NCBI GenBank assembly: GCA_036365145.1
Contig: JAEOAD010000018.1
Location: 11,266,501 to 11,330,500 of the forward strand
DNA: 64,000 nt
Source: Orientallactaga sibirica
Lineage: Eukaryota > Chordata > Mammalia > Rodentia > Dipodidae
Direction: 5' to 3'
The notes under the pieces were generated by a model. It was not told the DNA's origin. It saw only the letters and a list, made by a program, of their open reading frames with translations, and did not search any database. Position numbers and translations under genes: made by a program. Within the stretch, counting starts at the first letter, position 1. Each line of letters opens with the position of its first letter. Shown here piece after piece: positions 44,450-56,384 of the stretch.

Positions 44450-45710
44450 ATGTAGTGGCACTTTAAGGCCAACTCTGTCATGTTCCTGTCCTGGGAAGTG
44501 AGCCTGACCCTCCATGAAGGCAAGGCTTAGGTCCCTAGAAGAAGCTAAGTAGGTATTATTGCTTTCACTCATTCACTCACAGATAGTTCTCATTTACCAA
44601 CTCATGCCAGGCCCTATTCCAGGGCCCTTAAGAATCAGCAGTGAGCAAGGCACAGTTGCTACTCCCATGGGGTTGACATCCTAATGGGACAAAAGACATG
44701 AGCGAGCATGCTAGAGAGCATAACGTCAGGAAAGTAGTGTTGTGAAGGGAAAGAACATGCAGGGAGAAGACGAGTTGCTTCATTTCTTGGCGTCCTCAAA
44801 AGCATCTCTCTGAGGTGATATTTGAGCAAATATTCTAATAAAAAAGAGCCTATGGATAAATATGGCAGGTGAAGAGACTCTGAAACAGGTGCCTGTTTTA
44901 TGTGCTCTGGCCTGCAGTTCCAGAGGGTAATGGCAGCTTATCTCCATCACAAGCCCCAGCATGGAAGAACACGGTCTCTGCGAAGGCCGGCCTCGTGCTG
45001 ACACACTTTGCAGGATTCAGAGAGTTCCTGGAGATTTTCCTAAAACCCTACCAGACCCAGGCTGGGGATGTGGCTCCTTACCCAGCATGCTTTGGTCTGA
45101 GGAATCCTTCCCCTAGTAACAAGATAGATATTCGAGTAAATTGTCCAGGGCTGTTGTCTGACTTCAGATGGGACACACGGGAAGTGGGGCCTGGATCACT
45201 TGCCAGGAGAGCAAACACACGCACACAGCAGAGCTGAATGTGCTACGTGAATTTAGTAGGGTAGATATGAGAGGGTGCGAAAGTAGACACAAAGCCTGTG
45301 ATTGACTGTGATTCCCAAGGTGAAGAGGTTTGGTGAGGGGCCCCTGTGAGCAATGGGAGCAGGGGACTGGAAAGCAGGTTGGCCATTTTGGCTAATATAC
45401 CAGGCTGCTTGTTAGCTGAAGAATTCTGAAGCTGGAGAAGCAGAAACAACCAAACCAGAGACCTGGAGCCCGGTACCATTTTATACTGAGCCCATGCCCC
45501 CTTGTCCATCACAGAGTATAAGGTAGAATTATCTGGAATAGATAGGCAACTTGCCCAACAAGAGTCCAGGAACGGCTTCTACTGACCAGGCAAGATAAGG
45601 AAAGCAAAAGTGCCCCCAAAAGAAAGGCTCCCCTTCCCTTCCTCCATGAAAATAATACCTGGGAGTGCTGGTAACTGTCTCTGATCTCTCTTATCACAGC
45701 CAGCCTACTA
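44450..45710. other. Mostly unique DNA
   Basis: 44600-44840 ('catgccaggccctattccag', 'ggtgatatttgagcaaat') resembles an ancient dispersed mammalian repeat I cannot classify securely. No gene seen. Confidence 0.35.
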
Positions 45711-46108
45711 AGGAACTGAATTGCAGTCCCTTCCCCAAAACTTACGTATTGACGTCCTCACCCCCAGTCCTTGAGAATGTGACTGTGTGGAGACAATATC
45801 TTTATATATTATTAAACTAAAATGAGGTGAAATGGGTAGCTGTAACCAATGTGACTGCTCTCCTTATGAAAAGGGGATTCAGACACATGGAAATCCATGT
45901 TCAGAAGGAAGACACAGGGAGAAGGTGGTGGCCTACAAGGCAGGGAGAGAGGCCTGAGACACATCTTTTCTCATCACCCTCAGGAGAAACCCACCCATCC
46001 ACACCTTTATCTGCCACTTTCACCCTTCAGAACTGGGAACAGCAAGTTTCTGTTACTTAGGCCGTGCACTTAGCGACACTTTTGTGTCAGCCCTAACAAA
46101 CAAATCCA
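45711..46108 (+). mobile_element. MLT1-type LTR (ERVL-MaLR)
   Basis: Order of landmarks is that of MLT1: 'ccccaaaacttacgtattga', 'cccccagtccttgagaatgt', 'aaaatgaggtgaaatgggta', 'gactgctctccttatgaaaa', 'gaagacacagggagaaggtg', 'ttcagaactgggaacagcaa', 'tcagccctaacaaacaaat'. Old insertion, no duplication visible. Confidence 0.75.
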
Positions 46109-46990
46109 TACCCCATGAGGGAGGAAACTGAGTCTTGCAAAGGCAGGTGTCACCTCCCCCTACCGCAGGGCGTCATACATGGGAACATCAGTGAGCTCTA
46201 CCCACTGCACTGCCTGGCCCTCTCCAGGCCTGAGGCATTGGAGCTCTGTGCTTTCCCATAGCGGGAACAAGCTAAGGTGTAATCAGAGGAGGTTATAATT
46301 GCCACAATTCACCACTCCAGTGCGTTAGGTGGCACTGCTGCCAATGATCTCCTGTGGTGATATCTGTTCACAGGTCAGAGCACCCCGGCTCTGAAGGCCC
46401 AGGAACATGCACCAATAATTCTGACAAAGAAATTCCTCCTCCAGGAGACTTGCCTGCACACTTCTGGTCTTGACATGCTTGGGAGGCAGAGACTAGCCTT
46501 TGGTTCATCCTTCCGCAGCCAATGAAAGCCAAGCTCAAGGAAGCGAAGTCACATAAACACAATCTTCTCTTGTCTCTGCCCAAAATCCATTTGCAAACAT
46601 TGCTGAAAGCTGTTCTAACATGGAAGAAAGCAAGTGGCCTTTCCACGCTGTCTGGAGTTGTCTCCCCTGGGTACCCATCAAGGGCCACGTTAACAACTTG
46701 GTTTCCCAACAGTGCAGTTGAAATTGGGAATCAGGGGAGTCCTATGTTACAGAGGCCCTGGAGGTTTGGAGCCACAAGGCTGCTCCAAGGCTACTGCTGT
46801 ACATGGCCAGCTTTTAGGAAATAGGCTTTTTCCAGAAGGCATCACAGAGAATATTCTAGGTCACAAGACTGCTGGGAGCTTCCAAGTCCTCTCACCCATT
46901 TCAATGTCACTCCCATGAATGAGATCAGCTCTCTAGGTGTGCAATTGGTGAGACTGGAGCTAGTAAATTTAAAGAATAATGACGGGTTAT
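46109..46990. other. Unique DNA
   Basis: A MIR-like 'gggaggaaactgagtcttgc' lies at 46120-46139. No gene recognised. Confidence 0.35.
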
Positions 46991-46993
46991 GAT

Positions 46994-47289
46994 GGGCTAG
47001 GGAGATGGCTCAATGGGTCATGAGCAAGCATGAGGTCCTGAGCTGGATTCCCAACATCCACATGAAATGTATCCATGCATGCCTATAATTCCAAAGCTGG
47101 AAGGGAAGTAGAGATATAGAACAATTGCTGGGTCTCACTGATTAGCCAGTCTAACAACAACAAAAAAAGGCAAGTTCCAGGTTTAGGAAATAAGGCCGAA
47201 CAATCCCTCTCATCTGGCCTCTGCATGCATGCACACACAGCATGCACACACAGCATGCACACACATGCATGCACACTACACATACCCCT
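46994..47289 (+). repeat. B4/RSINE1-type SINE
   Basis: Head 'gggctagggagatggctcaa', 'ccacatgaaatgtatcc', 'ttccaggtttaggaaat', 3' 'ggcctctgcatgcatgc' and CA-rich end with (CACACAGCATG)n repeats. Confidence 0.75.
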
Positions 47290-47604
47290 CACCCAAAAGC
47301 ACAGTGAGGCCTAAGGGAGAGAGTGAGTCCTACAGTGTTCCATGGCAGGTGAAGAACAACTATTAAGCTCAAAAAACAGTCACATGATTATTGATGTCCC
47401 CACCCTGGCAACCCTGGGAGGACTGGCTCTCCCTGAAGGCCAGGTAAAGCCTGGGAGAGTTCTCTTCTGAAGGTCTTCTGGAAGGGAGGACCAAGGGACA
47501 TCTTCCCACAAGCCAAAGTCATAGAATAGGGATTATCTATAGAAATAGCATTCTCAGTTTCTTTTTTAAATTGAGGTTGAAATCACAATAAAACATTAGC
47601 CAGG

Positions 47605-47760
47605 GCCAGGTGGGGTGGCTGACACTTTTAATCCCAGCACTCAGGATGCAGAGGTAGGAAGATCGCTGTGAGTTCAAGGATAGCCTGGGACTACAGAGTG
47701 AGTTCCAGGTCAGCCTGGGCTAGAGTGAGACCCTGTCTCAAAAAAAAAAAAAAAAAAAAA
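47605..47760 (+). repeat. B1 SINE
   Basis: Full body and a 21-base A tail at 47740-47760. Confidence 0.9.
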
Positions 47761-47773
47761 TTAACCATTTAAA

Positions 47774-47965
47774 GGCCAGAGCCATAGTTAAGTGATAGAG
47801 CACTTCCCTACATGAAGAAAGTGCTGGAAGCCAGGCATAGTGGCACACACCTTTAATTCTAGCACTCAGGAGGCAGAGGTAGGAGGATTGCCATGAGTTC
47901 AAGGCCACCCTGACACTGCATAGTTAATTCCAGGTCAGCCTGGGCTGGAGTGAGACCCTACCACA

Positions 47966-47997
<32 letters not shown>

Positions 47998-48045
47998 GAT
48001 GATGGGCTAGATCCTCAGCAAAAGTAAAGAGATTAATTTTATTAA
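47774..48045 (+). repeat. ID-like SINE split by a B1
   Basis: ID-like text 'catagttaagtgatagagca' at 47783-47802 and 'gctagatcctcagcaaaag' at 48006-48024 flank a B1. ttaaccatttaaa at 47761-47773 and 48046-48058 is an exact 13-bp duplication bracketing the composite. Confidence 0.7.
47829..47999 (+). repeat. B1 SINE nested in ID
   Basis: Full B1 with (AAAAC)n tail, inside the ID-like element. Confidence 0.9.
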
Positions 48046-48115
48046 TTAACCATTTAAAAGCAAACAACTTCGGGCCAATTAGCACATTGTAAATGTAAAT
48101 TCTAGTTTAGAAACT

Positions 48116-48348
48116 TTTTTTCTGCATGTGTGTTTACATGTGTTTGCATGTGTCTATGCATGTTTGAATATGTGTGTCATCCTCAGGAACACATTTTCTA
48201 CTAGACTAGCTAGCCAGCAAGCTCTAGGGATCTATCTCCTTTCCAGTGTGCAGCTACACCCAAAATTTTTATGTAGTTAGGGATTGAACTCAGGTCCTCA
48301 TGCTTGTGAGGTAGGAGCTTCACTGAGTGAGCTATCTCTCCCATCCCC
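48116..48348 (-). repeat. B4-type SINE, reverse
   Basis: GT-rich start, 'gctagccagcaagctctagg', 'attgaactcaggtcctcatg', 'gtgagctatctctcccatcc' end. Confidence 0.75.
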
Positions 48349-48883
48349 GAAATAATCTCATCTTCCCTAACAATCCCTTTTCATAGGCAGTTGTCCCCAC
48401 TGTATCTCCCAACTTCTAACAACCACCAATCCACTTTCTGTCTCCAAATATCCCTATTCTGGGTATTTAGCCACATGGATTTATGCAGCATCCTCTTCTA
48501 ACAGCCTGCAGACCATCAGGCTGAGAAGGCTCAATTGTTTTTGTATTTGTTGTATTTGAATCATTTTGATGTTATTTTGTGTAGCTGCTAAAAGTTACAT
48601 ATGTTATTGTAGAAAAGCTAGGAATAGAAAAAAACTCACAGAAGAAAATAAAAAACTACTCAAATGCCATCTTTCAGAATAATTATGCTATGATATCAGA
48701 GACAAGTTTTCCATCACCCTTCATGAGAATATGGATAAATATAAAGGATGTGTGTCTTGGGTTGATTTACTAAACTTTCCAAATAAAATGGAGATGATAG
48801 CAATGCTCAATTCATAGGTTTATTTGAAGTATAGATGCACTCAGTCGATGCAGGGTACAAAGGGTTTCATTATGATTGGACCC
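48349..48883. other. Unique DNA
   Basis: Nothing recognised. Confidence 0.35.
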
Positions 48884-48972
48884 CTCAACTCCATGAAGTC
48901 AGGATTATTAATCTGCAGAGGGTGAGAGAGAGTCAGAGAGGTCAAGTAACTTTCCCCTAGACAAGGAAAATG
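48884..48972 (+). repeat. MIR fragment
   Basis: 'cagagaggtcaagtaacttt' is the conserved MIR core. Confidence 0.5.
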
Positions 48973-50975
48973 AACATTGTTTTTTGAGTATTTTTCTATA
49001 TGCTAGCTCATCCCATCCTAGAGCAAGGTAAACTGGCATTGAAAGGCCAAAAACATATGGGATCCCACCCCTACCCCTAGTTAGGGGCAGAGCTGGTAAC
49101 AATGACAAGTTGTAAGTATTCCCCTACCCAGCCAGTTGTCTCCTCCCAGGTAAGGGAGGCCCCTCATCTGGGATATATCAGCCTGTGACTAGGCTCCTCA
49201 CCGTTGTGTGGTTCAAGGCATCTGGCTCTGGCTTCCCAGTTGCCCAGGGCTGCCACTGGCTTCCTCCTTCGCCTCTGTGTCAATGCCTGGTTGTTCCTAG
49301 AGAAGTTCATGTGGCATTTCCCAGAGAAGCAGAAACTGTGCTGGGGAAACAGGCTTGTTGGTCCTTGGCTTCTGCAAAAGTCATTCAAGCACTAAACTGT
49401 GACATGGTGCAGGACCCTCAGGCAATGCTGTGCCACGAGCTGCTCTTCACAGACAGTCTTTCATGTAAACCCCAGGAGGACAGCTGGTCACTGGGGTCAG
49501 GTTCAGCAAGGCAGACTCTGTCTTAGACCCTCATCCACAAGTGGTATTTGCTGCTCACTGGTTGGTAGGTATTTAATGCCGTTACCAAAACAATTCAATG
49601 GGTCTGCTGAGCATTTCCTTAAATCCACCAGAGAGCCATAAGACTGTGCCTGCTCCCAGGGTGCTAATTAAAACCATGACCAGACCAAACCTGCATAATA
49701 AATAACTCAACTTGAAGGTACGAGGGGACTCCGGGTCTCACTGCTGCTCAAGTCCCTGCAGAGTGCCCAGTTCTTGCAGTCCTATCTTTTTGGAGCACTC
49801 TCACAGGGGAAGGAAGTTTCCCAGAGGCCGCTGCTCCTCAGCTCCTATGGAGTCCTGGGACTAGAGGCCCACATAGCTGCCAAGTTGGCCCGCAGCAAGG
49901 CTGGTGGCTGATCTGGCTGTGAGACTTGACTCTAAGCAAAATTCCTCTCTTCGGTGTCATTCTGGGTCATCCCTGGGATTGGGGCTTGGCATGGACTCAC
50001 CAAGACCTTCTGCTGTCTTAGTTCCAAGGGAAAGTTACAGCTCCAGGTGCTATTGTCAACACCATCATTGGCGGGCTCCAAGGAGCCTAGCTGTATGGCT
50101 GGTGGGCTACAGGCTCCACCACCCCATTCCACTAACCTCAGTGAGTTCCATGGCCCACGTCAGGAATCATGAATGTTGGGAGGCAGTGGAGAGAGATGCT
50201 GAGAAACACCTTCGACCTGCCCCACATTTTCTACCATCATCATCCTATGTCACAGAAGTCTGCTGAATTCTCACCAAATGCCAGGACTGCCCTGAGCAAT
50301 TTTTACACAACTCAGTGCCCCCTCTCTTCCCTGAGCTTGTGAGGTATCAGCTCTCCCAGACTTTCACCTCACAAAAACCCACCCCAGTTCACACAGGTTA
50401 GAAGCACTGTATGAGGTCACACATGATTAATGAGTGGTGGGCCAGGGGTCAAGTTCAGAACCCAGTCCTGACAACGAACAGGGACTGTCGCCATCTGTTA
50501 CCCATGGGATAATTTGTAGGATCCATCTTATAGGAAACAGAGGAAATGAGGGGTCTGGAAGAGGACACGGGATGTTTTCCTCTAAAGCAAAAACCGCATC
50601 AACTGAGGATGAACCAAGGAGGAAGTACAGATGACAACAGGCTGTGTGCGCAAACTGACACGAGACACATGCTCACCATCCCTTCTGGGCTCTTCTCCTG
50701 CCTCTTCCTTGGTATTCAGATTCAAAAACCCAGGTGCTAATTTATCAGTTTGTTTTCTAAAGCTTAGAGTTTGAGCTGTGGATAGTTCTGAGAGAAATCA
50801 GTATCCCAGTCATTCTTATCACATTACTTAAAAGCAGACCAGGGAACAAATAGTGAGACACCTCTTTTTGAGACCTGTGTTTTCATCCTTTTGTTTATGC
50901 TCTTCCCTTCTTTCCACATGTTGTAAAGCATATGTTTATATCTCTTTTCAGGTTATTTACCATTACTTAATCATT
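48973..50975. other. Unique DNA, no gene seen
   Basis: About 2 kb of mixed GC without young repeats. ORFs up to 120 codons (for example 49904-50266) show no recognisable domain. Confidence 0.35.
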
Positions 50976-50988
50976 TTTAAAAACCTTT

Positions 50989-51143
50989 TTTTTTTTTTTT
51001 GGTTTTTCGAGGTAGGGTCTCACTATGGTCCAGGCTGACCTGGAATTAGCTATATAGTCTCAGGGTGGCCTCGAACTCATGGTGATCCTCCTACCTCTGC
51101 CTCCCAAGTGCTGGGATTAAAGCCATGAGCCACCACACCCGGC
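50989..51143 (-). repeat. B1 SINE, reverse
   Basis: Poly(T) start, complete body to 'gccaccacacccggc'. taaaaaccttt at 50978-50988 and 51144-51154 is the target-site duplication. Confidence 0.93.
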
Positions 51144-51161
51144 TAAAAACCTTTAAAAAGC

Positions 51162-51349
51162 ATTTATTTAGTTGAGAAAGAGACAGAGAGAGAGAGAGAA
51201 TGGCTGCGCCAGGGACTCCAGCCACTGTAAACGAACTCCAGACACATGCACCACTTTGTGCAACTGGCCTACGTGGGTACTGGAGAATCGAACCTGGGTC
51301 CTTAGGCTTTGCAGGCAAGTGCCTTAACCACTAAGTCATCTCTCCAGCC
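51162..51349 (-). repeat. B2-like SINE, reverse
   Basis: Near-complete reverse copy directly after the B1 duplication, ending 'catctctccagcc'. Confidence 0.9.
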
Positions 51350-52420
51350 TTATTCCACCATTTTCAAGGAAAATACTCATAATATTTGTCAGGTGTACAC
51401 TGTACATATTTTATGACCTGCCTTCTAATGCATTCCAAAACACAAACAAGAACATTTCTGGATGGTATGTGAGTGGAGTAGTTGGAAATCTAAGCTTCAA
51501 TAAATTAGAAATGGGGTCTTAGGGGTTCAGGAAAGTCCTTGAACCCCAAACCTTAGGTTTGTGTCTACTTCTAACCAAAGAATTGGATAAAAGAAGACCA
51601 AAAATCCTGAGTCGAGACCCTGTGCGTCGCTTGACACGGATCCGACCCATGGTCTCCTCAGCTCATTTAGCTTGGCAAGGACATCTACTTCTTTCAGCTG
51701 TACAGCTCATGTTTGTTGCCTTGATCTTTGTTTTCTCTCCTTATCTTGGCTTGTTCTTTCTCTTCTGTGAATGATCTGCAGGCCAGCCATGACCCTCGGG
51801 AGCTAGACGTACTGCCAGCTTCTGATGAGGCGATTTTGTGGAATAGTATTATGCAGGCAATAGGAGATGTGTTCCCAGATCAAACACAAAATGGAATGGA
51901 AAACAATGGGTTTATTACAACAACAATAAACAGTGGGAGCCCCCTCAGGCTACTCATGAGGGGTGTAGATTTGATCCTAAAAGCTTGCTTCCTCCAGGTG
52001 GTCAATATCAGTGTGACCCTAAGAGTGGGAGAGTGAGACTTAGGATCTGGGACAGGAGAGACTACGAGGAAAATGGGCTGATGAGTTAGGTTTGATTATT
52101 TAGCTGTTAGGGATTTGAGACCCTATGACTGTTTATCCAAAAGATGAGAAAATACAACTTCATAAAGATTTAATTCAGGCATATGCTTAGCAAATGAAAT
52201 TTGGATGTAATGATTAAGTTATAAAATATTGCTTGCAGAAAGGAAAAGAAAGACTTACTTAGTTAAGTATAATTGAATAATAGGCACCTGTTGTAGCCAA
52301 TCTGTCTCTCACCTTTGCTAATTTGCAACTGAAAATAGAATCAACATTTAACAAAGAATGAAAAAGAAACTGCAAGGAGCTAGTGCCCCATTATTCAAAA
52401 GTCAAGGTGTTTTTCAAAGG

Positions 52421-52777
52421 TGTTTTTCACAGTTAATGGTTAACAGTGCTTGCTCATAAAGTTTGTAAAGAATGGGGTTAACTTTCCTGGAAATATTTTG
52501 TATTTGTAATTTTTTTTTTTTTTCCTGAGGTAGGGTCTCACTCTGGCCCAGGCTGACTTGGAATTAACTATGTAGTCTCAGGGTGGCCTCAAACTCATGG
52601 CAATCCTCCTACCTCTGCCTCCCGAGTGCTGGGATTAAAGGCGTGCGCCACCACGCCCGGCTTGTATTTGTAATTTTAAAGATGATGTTTTTCACAGCTA
52701 ATGGTTAATAGTGCTTGCTCATAAAGATTGTAAGGGATTGGGCTAACTTTCCTGGAAATATTATGTACTTGTAATTT
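52421..52777 (+). repeat. About 101-bp tandem duplication split by a B1
   Basis: 52421-52513 and 52686-52777 are near-identical ('gtttttcacag', 'atggttaa', 'gtgcttgctcataaag', 'aactttcctggaaatatt'). Removing the B1 and one duplication copy gives a period of about 101 bp. Confidence 0.8.
52514..52662 (-). repeat. B1 SINE, reverse, young
   Basis: Complete B1 with CpGs kept ('gcgtgcgccaccacgcccgg') and exact duplication tgtatttgtaatttt at 52499-52513 and 52663-52677. Confidence 0.95.
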
Positions 52778-52884
52778 CAAAGATTATGCATGCGTGTCAA
52801 ATTTGGACACAGTTTTTTTTTTCCTTTTTCCTTTTGAATCCTATTTCCTTGTATGAGAAAAATAAAAGACTGAGGTTCTGTGGC

Positions 52885-53100
52885 AAGCAGCAGAGCGAGC
52901 AAACAAGAGTGAGCAAGCAGAGCAAGTGAGCAAATGAGCGAGCAAACAAGAGAAAAGCCAGAAAGAGCGAGAATGAAAGAGAAGGAGAAAAAGAGAATGA
53001 AAAAGAAAAAGAAGAAGAGAGAGAATGAATGGGAGAGTGAATATGAGAGAGAGAGTGAATGAGTGCGTGAGTGAGAGAATGAGTAAGAGAGAGAGAGAGT
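52885..53100 (+). repeat. Purine-rich imperfect repeat (GAGCAAGC / GAGAGAATGA)
   Basis: About 200 bp nearly lacking pyrimidines on the plus strand, with a drifting short repeat. It lies just after the AATAAA of the LTR-like element. Confidence 0.75.
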
Positions 53101-53500
53101 CAAATGGCTCGCTGCTGAAGCCCGACCTGTCAGCTTGTACCAACATGTCCTAAGTTTCATTTCGTTTTTGCCACTCCTGTTCATCCCAGCTTCGTGGTCT
53201 CACCCCTTGTTGATGGAAGTACAGAAACAAGGGAAGGAAAATGAATACACCCATGTGGTCTGAGAGCCCACATGGTGGGAAGAAATGTAAAAAGAGAGTT
53301 AGAAAGGAAAGAAAAGAAAGTACAAATAGCTCCAGCCATGTGGAGGGCAGGAGGGGGTAAACAGCCCAGGTGGGAGGTAGGAATCAGGGGGTTCTCTCCT
53401 GCACAAGGGGGAGATTAACCAGAACCTGGAGGTTCATGAGTGATGAAGAGGCCAGCAAGAGAAATTGCCCTCCCCCTGGTAAACATATTTATAACCTATG

Positions 53501-53899
53501 GTCTTGAGCACTTCTGGGTCCAGTGAGCCAGCCAATTGGTCTGGGCTAGGAGCTGTCTCGGGAAGAAGCTAGCCATGATGCCAAGTTCTGGGGGCTGAAC
53601 TTGACCAACCACAATGTTAGGATTAAATCCTAGGAAAGAATATGTCCCTCCCAGGAGGGGCCCAAGATATTTGTCTAAAAACATATCTAGAGACGAGATA
53701 AGAAGTCAGATATATACTTTGATCTCTAGAAAAGTGGAGACTACAAAAATGCTTTTGGGGCCCAGTCACCCTAACTTCCTAACAAAGCTACCTGACTCCC
53801 TCTCAAATCAAGCTCAGTAAAATTTGAGCTGGAGAGATAACAGCTGTAGTCATTTGGCCCTTCTTCCTGAATGCAGAATTGCCAAGATAGCTAAAGCAA
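53501..53899. other. Unique or unclassified DNA
   Basis: No recognised feature. Confidence 0.3.
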
Positions 53900-54236
53900 T
53901 GTAGTGGATTGAATATGAAATGCCCCTCATAGTCTCATGTGTTTGAGCACTTGGTATGCAGTGTTGTTTGGAAAGATGGTGAACTGTTTAAGAGGTGGAG
54001 CTTCCCTGGAGGAAGTGCATCTGCTTGAGGCACTTGAGGTTTCTGTAGCTGCACCCCACTTCCTGTTATCTTTCTCTTCTTTGCTGTGAATACAATGTTA
54101 CCAGTCAGATTCCCAATTCTGCTGTCAGGCTTTCCACCATGATGGACCATACCCACTGAAACTGCAAGCTGAAGTAACCCTTCTGTACATGGCTTCTCGT
54201 CATATGTTTGGTCATAGTAGTGAGAAAAGTAATACA
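53900..54236 (+). mobile_element. Solo LTR, MaLR-like
   Basis: Starts 'tgtagtggattgaatatgaa', has 'aagaggtggagcttccctgg' and 'ccaccatgatggacc', and ends 'gagaaaagtaataca'. TG...CA ends; no clear duplication. Confidence 0.6.
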
Positions 54237-55873
54237 TGTGCTACATAAAACATTTTGTATTCTTTATTTCCTACCAAAATGCAGAATTGCAGAAAGATCA
54301 TGGCTAAAGCAATGTTTACAGCACCCACATCTCAACTAGTTTGCTCTCCTTATCTATTATGCTGTCATTGATGTGTTTGTATTCATGAACTTGGTATGCA
54401 GACTTGAATTTTTTGGAAAGATGAGGTTAGGCTACTAAACCTGTTTAGAGTTTTCAAGACTGCAAAAGGAGCACTGTTGCTGTTATGGGTGTGGCTTGAC
54501 TTTGGGGAAGGTTCCTTGATAACAGGTTAAATGAAACACTGGGCTCTCACCCATCTTACTTCTGTCCTTGGCCTTCCCATTAACAAAACCTCAACTGATG
54601 CATCTTGAAAAATATCCATGATTTGTGACCCATGTAGGCACCCAAGAAAGAAAAAAGTCTTCCAGTTGTCTGATTTGGAACTGACTAACGGATCACAAGT
54701 GGCATCCCATGATCCAGGCTGCACACTATGGATGTACAGTGAGCCATCTGGTTCTTCCCTCACTGTGACACACCTCCTCTCTTGGTGACAAAGTCCTGAC
54801 AAGGCCTGGGGACTTACTGTGCTGTACACTCCAGGAAACGGACTTCTCTGTGACAATAGCCAACGGGACCAGTGTTGTTTCATGTAAAACAATGCAGTCA
54901 CTTTATTACTGGCTCAACCTCTAAGATGAAAGGAGAGATCCTATAGAGTTTTCTAGGCCAGGACTTCCAGTCAGTGGACCCAGGACAGCTAGGTCCTTGA
55001 TAACATTAAATGAAACCGTATGAAATAAACAATGGTTCCCGCCTACCTTTGAAATACTCCTGATACCAGATAATGAATCATTTGTTCCTTAAGCCACTAA
55101 TCTTGAAACATTAGTGTGCCCTATGACCATTTAGGGAGTGTCTCAGAATGCAGCAATTGGATTGAGTGGGAGCAGAATGAGCCCAAGACTTTGCATTTGA
55201 ACAAGCTCCCAGACTGTGCTGGTGGTGATGTTGGTGATGGTGCGGGTTCCACACTTTCAGGAGCTGTGGCTTAAACTAATAGTAGGTTCATGCTCTAGTA
55301 CATACAGCCAAAAGCAGACTTCCTAGCATGTGCTTTGAGGCTGTATAGGACTGAATTACTTTGTTTTTACAAAGCTCTGAAACAAACATTAGTTCACTTA
55401 GTTTTATAGCAAGCCTGGAAGGTAGCTTACTTGCTGCAAAGGAAACTGACAGAATTACAGTTGTAATTTCCTGTGGTTGAAGGTGATAGAAATGTAGCTC
55501 CAAAGGAAGTTAATCATGAAAGGAAAGCTGACTTAGGCATCTGAAAAAGAACAGAGGCATGTCTTGGGTACAGTTTAATTCATTGACTCATGTTCTATGG
55601 CCAGGGCCTTGTTAACTTTATTTTCCTCTAACATTGACCAGCTTTCTTCATGTTGCAGAGAACCTGGAGACTAGCAACCGAAGGCTCCCATCCCACTACA
55701 CTAGGCCCCCAGAGAAGTTCATTTGCTCTTGTCTTTGTATAAAACCCCTTGAGCTATCTGCATAGGGTGAGAATGGACATGGGTTAGGAAGAAGTTTCAT
55801 TAGCTGTTTATGAGATGTGGCTTTCTTCAGGGCAGGAAATGTGGAAGAGCAGCTAGATCCATTTAAACTTGAA
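54237..55873. other. Unclassified DNA
   Basis: 54275-54440 is a diverged echo of 53865-53990 ('tgcagaattgc', 'gctaaagcaatgt', 'acttggtatgcag', 'ttggaaagatg'), about 410 bp apart. A 124-codon minus-strand ORF at 54527-54901 has no recognised domain. Confidence 0.35.
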
Positions 55874-55874
55874 T

Positions 55875-56025
55875 ACCTGCCACTCATGATGGCACATGGC
55901 TTTAATCCCAGTACTTGAGAGGCAGAGGTAGGAGAATCATGAATTTGAGGCTAGCCTGGGACTATATAGAGTGAATACCAGGTCAGCAAGATCCTACCTA
56001 AAAAAACAAAAACAAACAAGCAAAA
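55875..56025 (+). repeat. B1 SINE, diverged
   Basis: 'atggcacatggctttaatcc' to 'atcctacctaaaaaaac', missing part of the 3' end. Confidence 0.8.
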
Positions 56026-56384
56026 AGGTGGACTAAATTAGAATAGCTTTGCTGATTTTCATTCAAATGCACTCATAAATAAAAACAATGATGAAAATTC
56101 TTGTTGCACTGCTTAAACCAGAGCACTTTATCTGGCTGTCACACTTATTTGATCCTACAGCACATCAATGTGAATTACTACTTCCTCCTCCGCATTATCT
56201 TTGTTCATTTATTCAACAAATATCTGTTGATTGTGCTGAGCTCCTGGCATGGGGTATGGCGCTGATAAAGCCGTAAGAGATTGTGTTTAGACCTCTGGCC
56301 ACCCTGTGTGACAGGGGTCCTGAAAGAGGTAGCTACAGTGGGGTGGAGGTTGGGGAAAAATTATCATGCTATTGTAAAAAATGT

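Larger units (their letters stand above)
51608..53220 (+). mobile_element. LTR-retroelement-like insertion, unclassified
   Basis: Sequence splitting the older repeat. Near 52861 it has AATAAA followed by a purine-rich repeat and then a GC-richer 'gcccgacctgtcagcttgta' segment, an arrangement like the R/U5 end of an LTR. An upstream U3-like area carries a tandem duplication. No intact retroviral protein is visible. Termini and class could not be fixed. Confidence 0.35.
51520..53500 (+). repeat. Unclassified dispersed repeat, copy 2 (interrupted)
   Basis: 51520-51600 and 53221-53500 match copy 1 at 26590-27330 in the same order. Here the break point carries about 1.6 kb of other sequence (51608-53220) rather than a MaLR LTR. 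Confidence 0.6.

Noticed and set aside
47230..47280. Short regularly spaced repeats resembling a CRISPR array
   Set aside because: The (CACACAGCATG)-type repeats are simple-sequence growth in the CA-rich end of a B4 SINE, and the genome is mammalian.
52777..53184. 135-codon minus-strand ORF rich in Leu and Ser
   Set aside because: It is a translation of the purine-rich simple repeat read in antisense.
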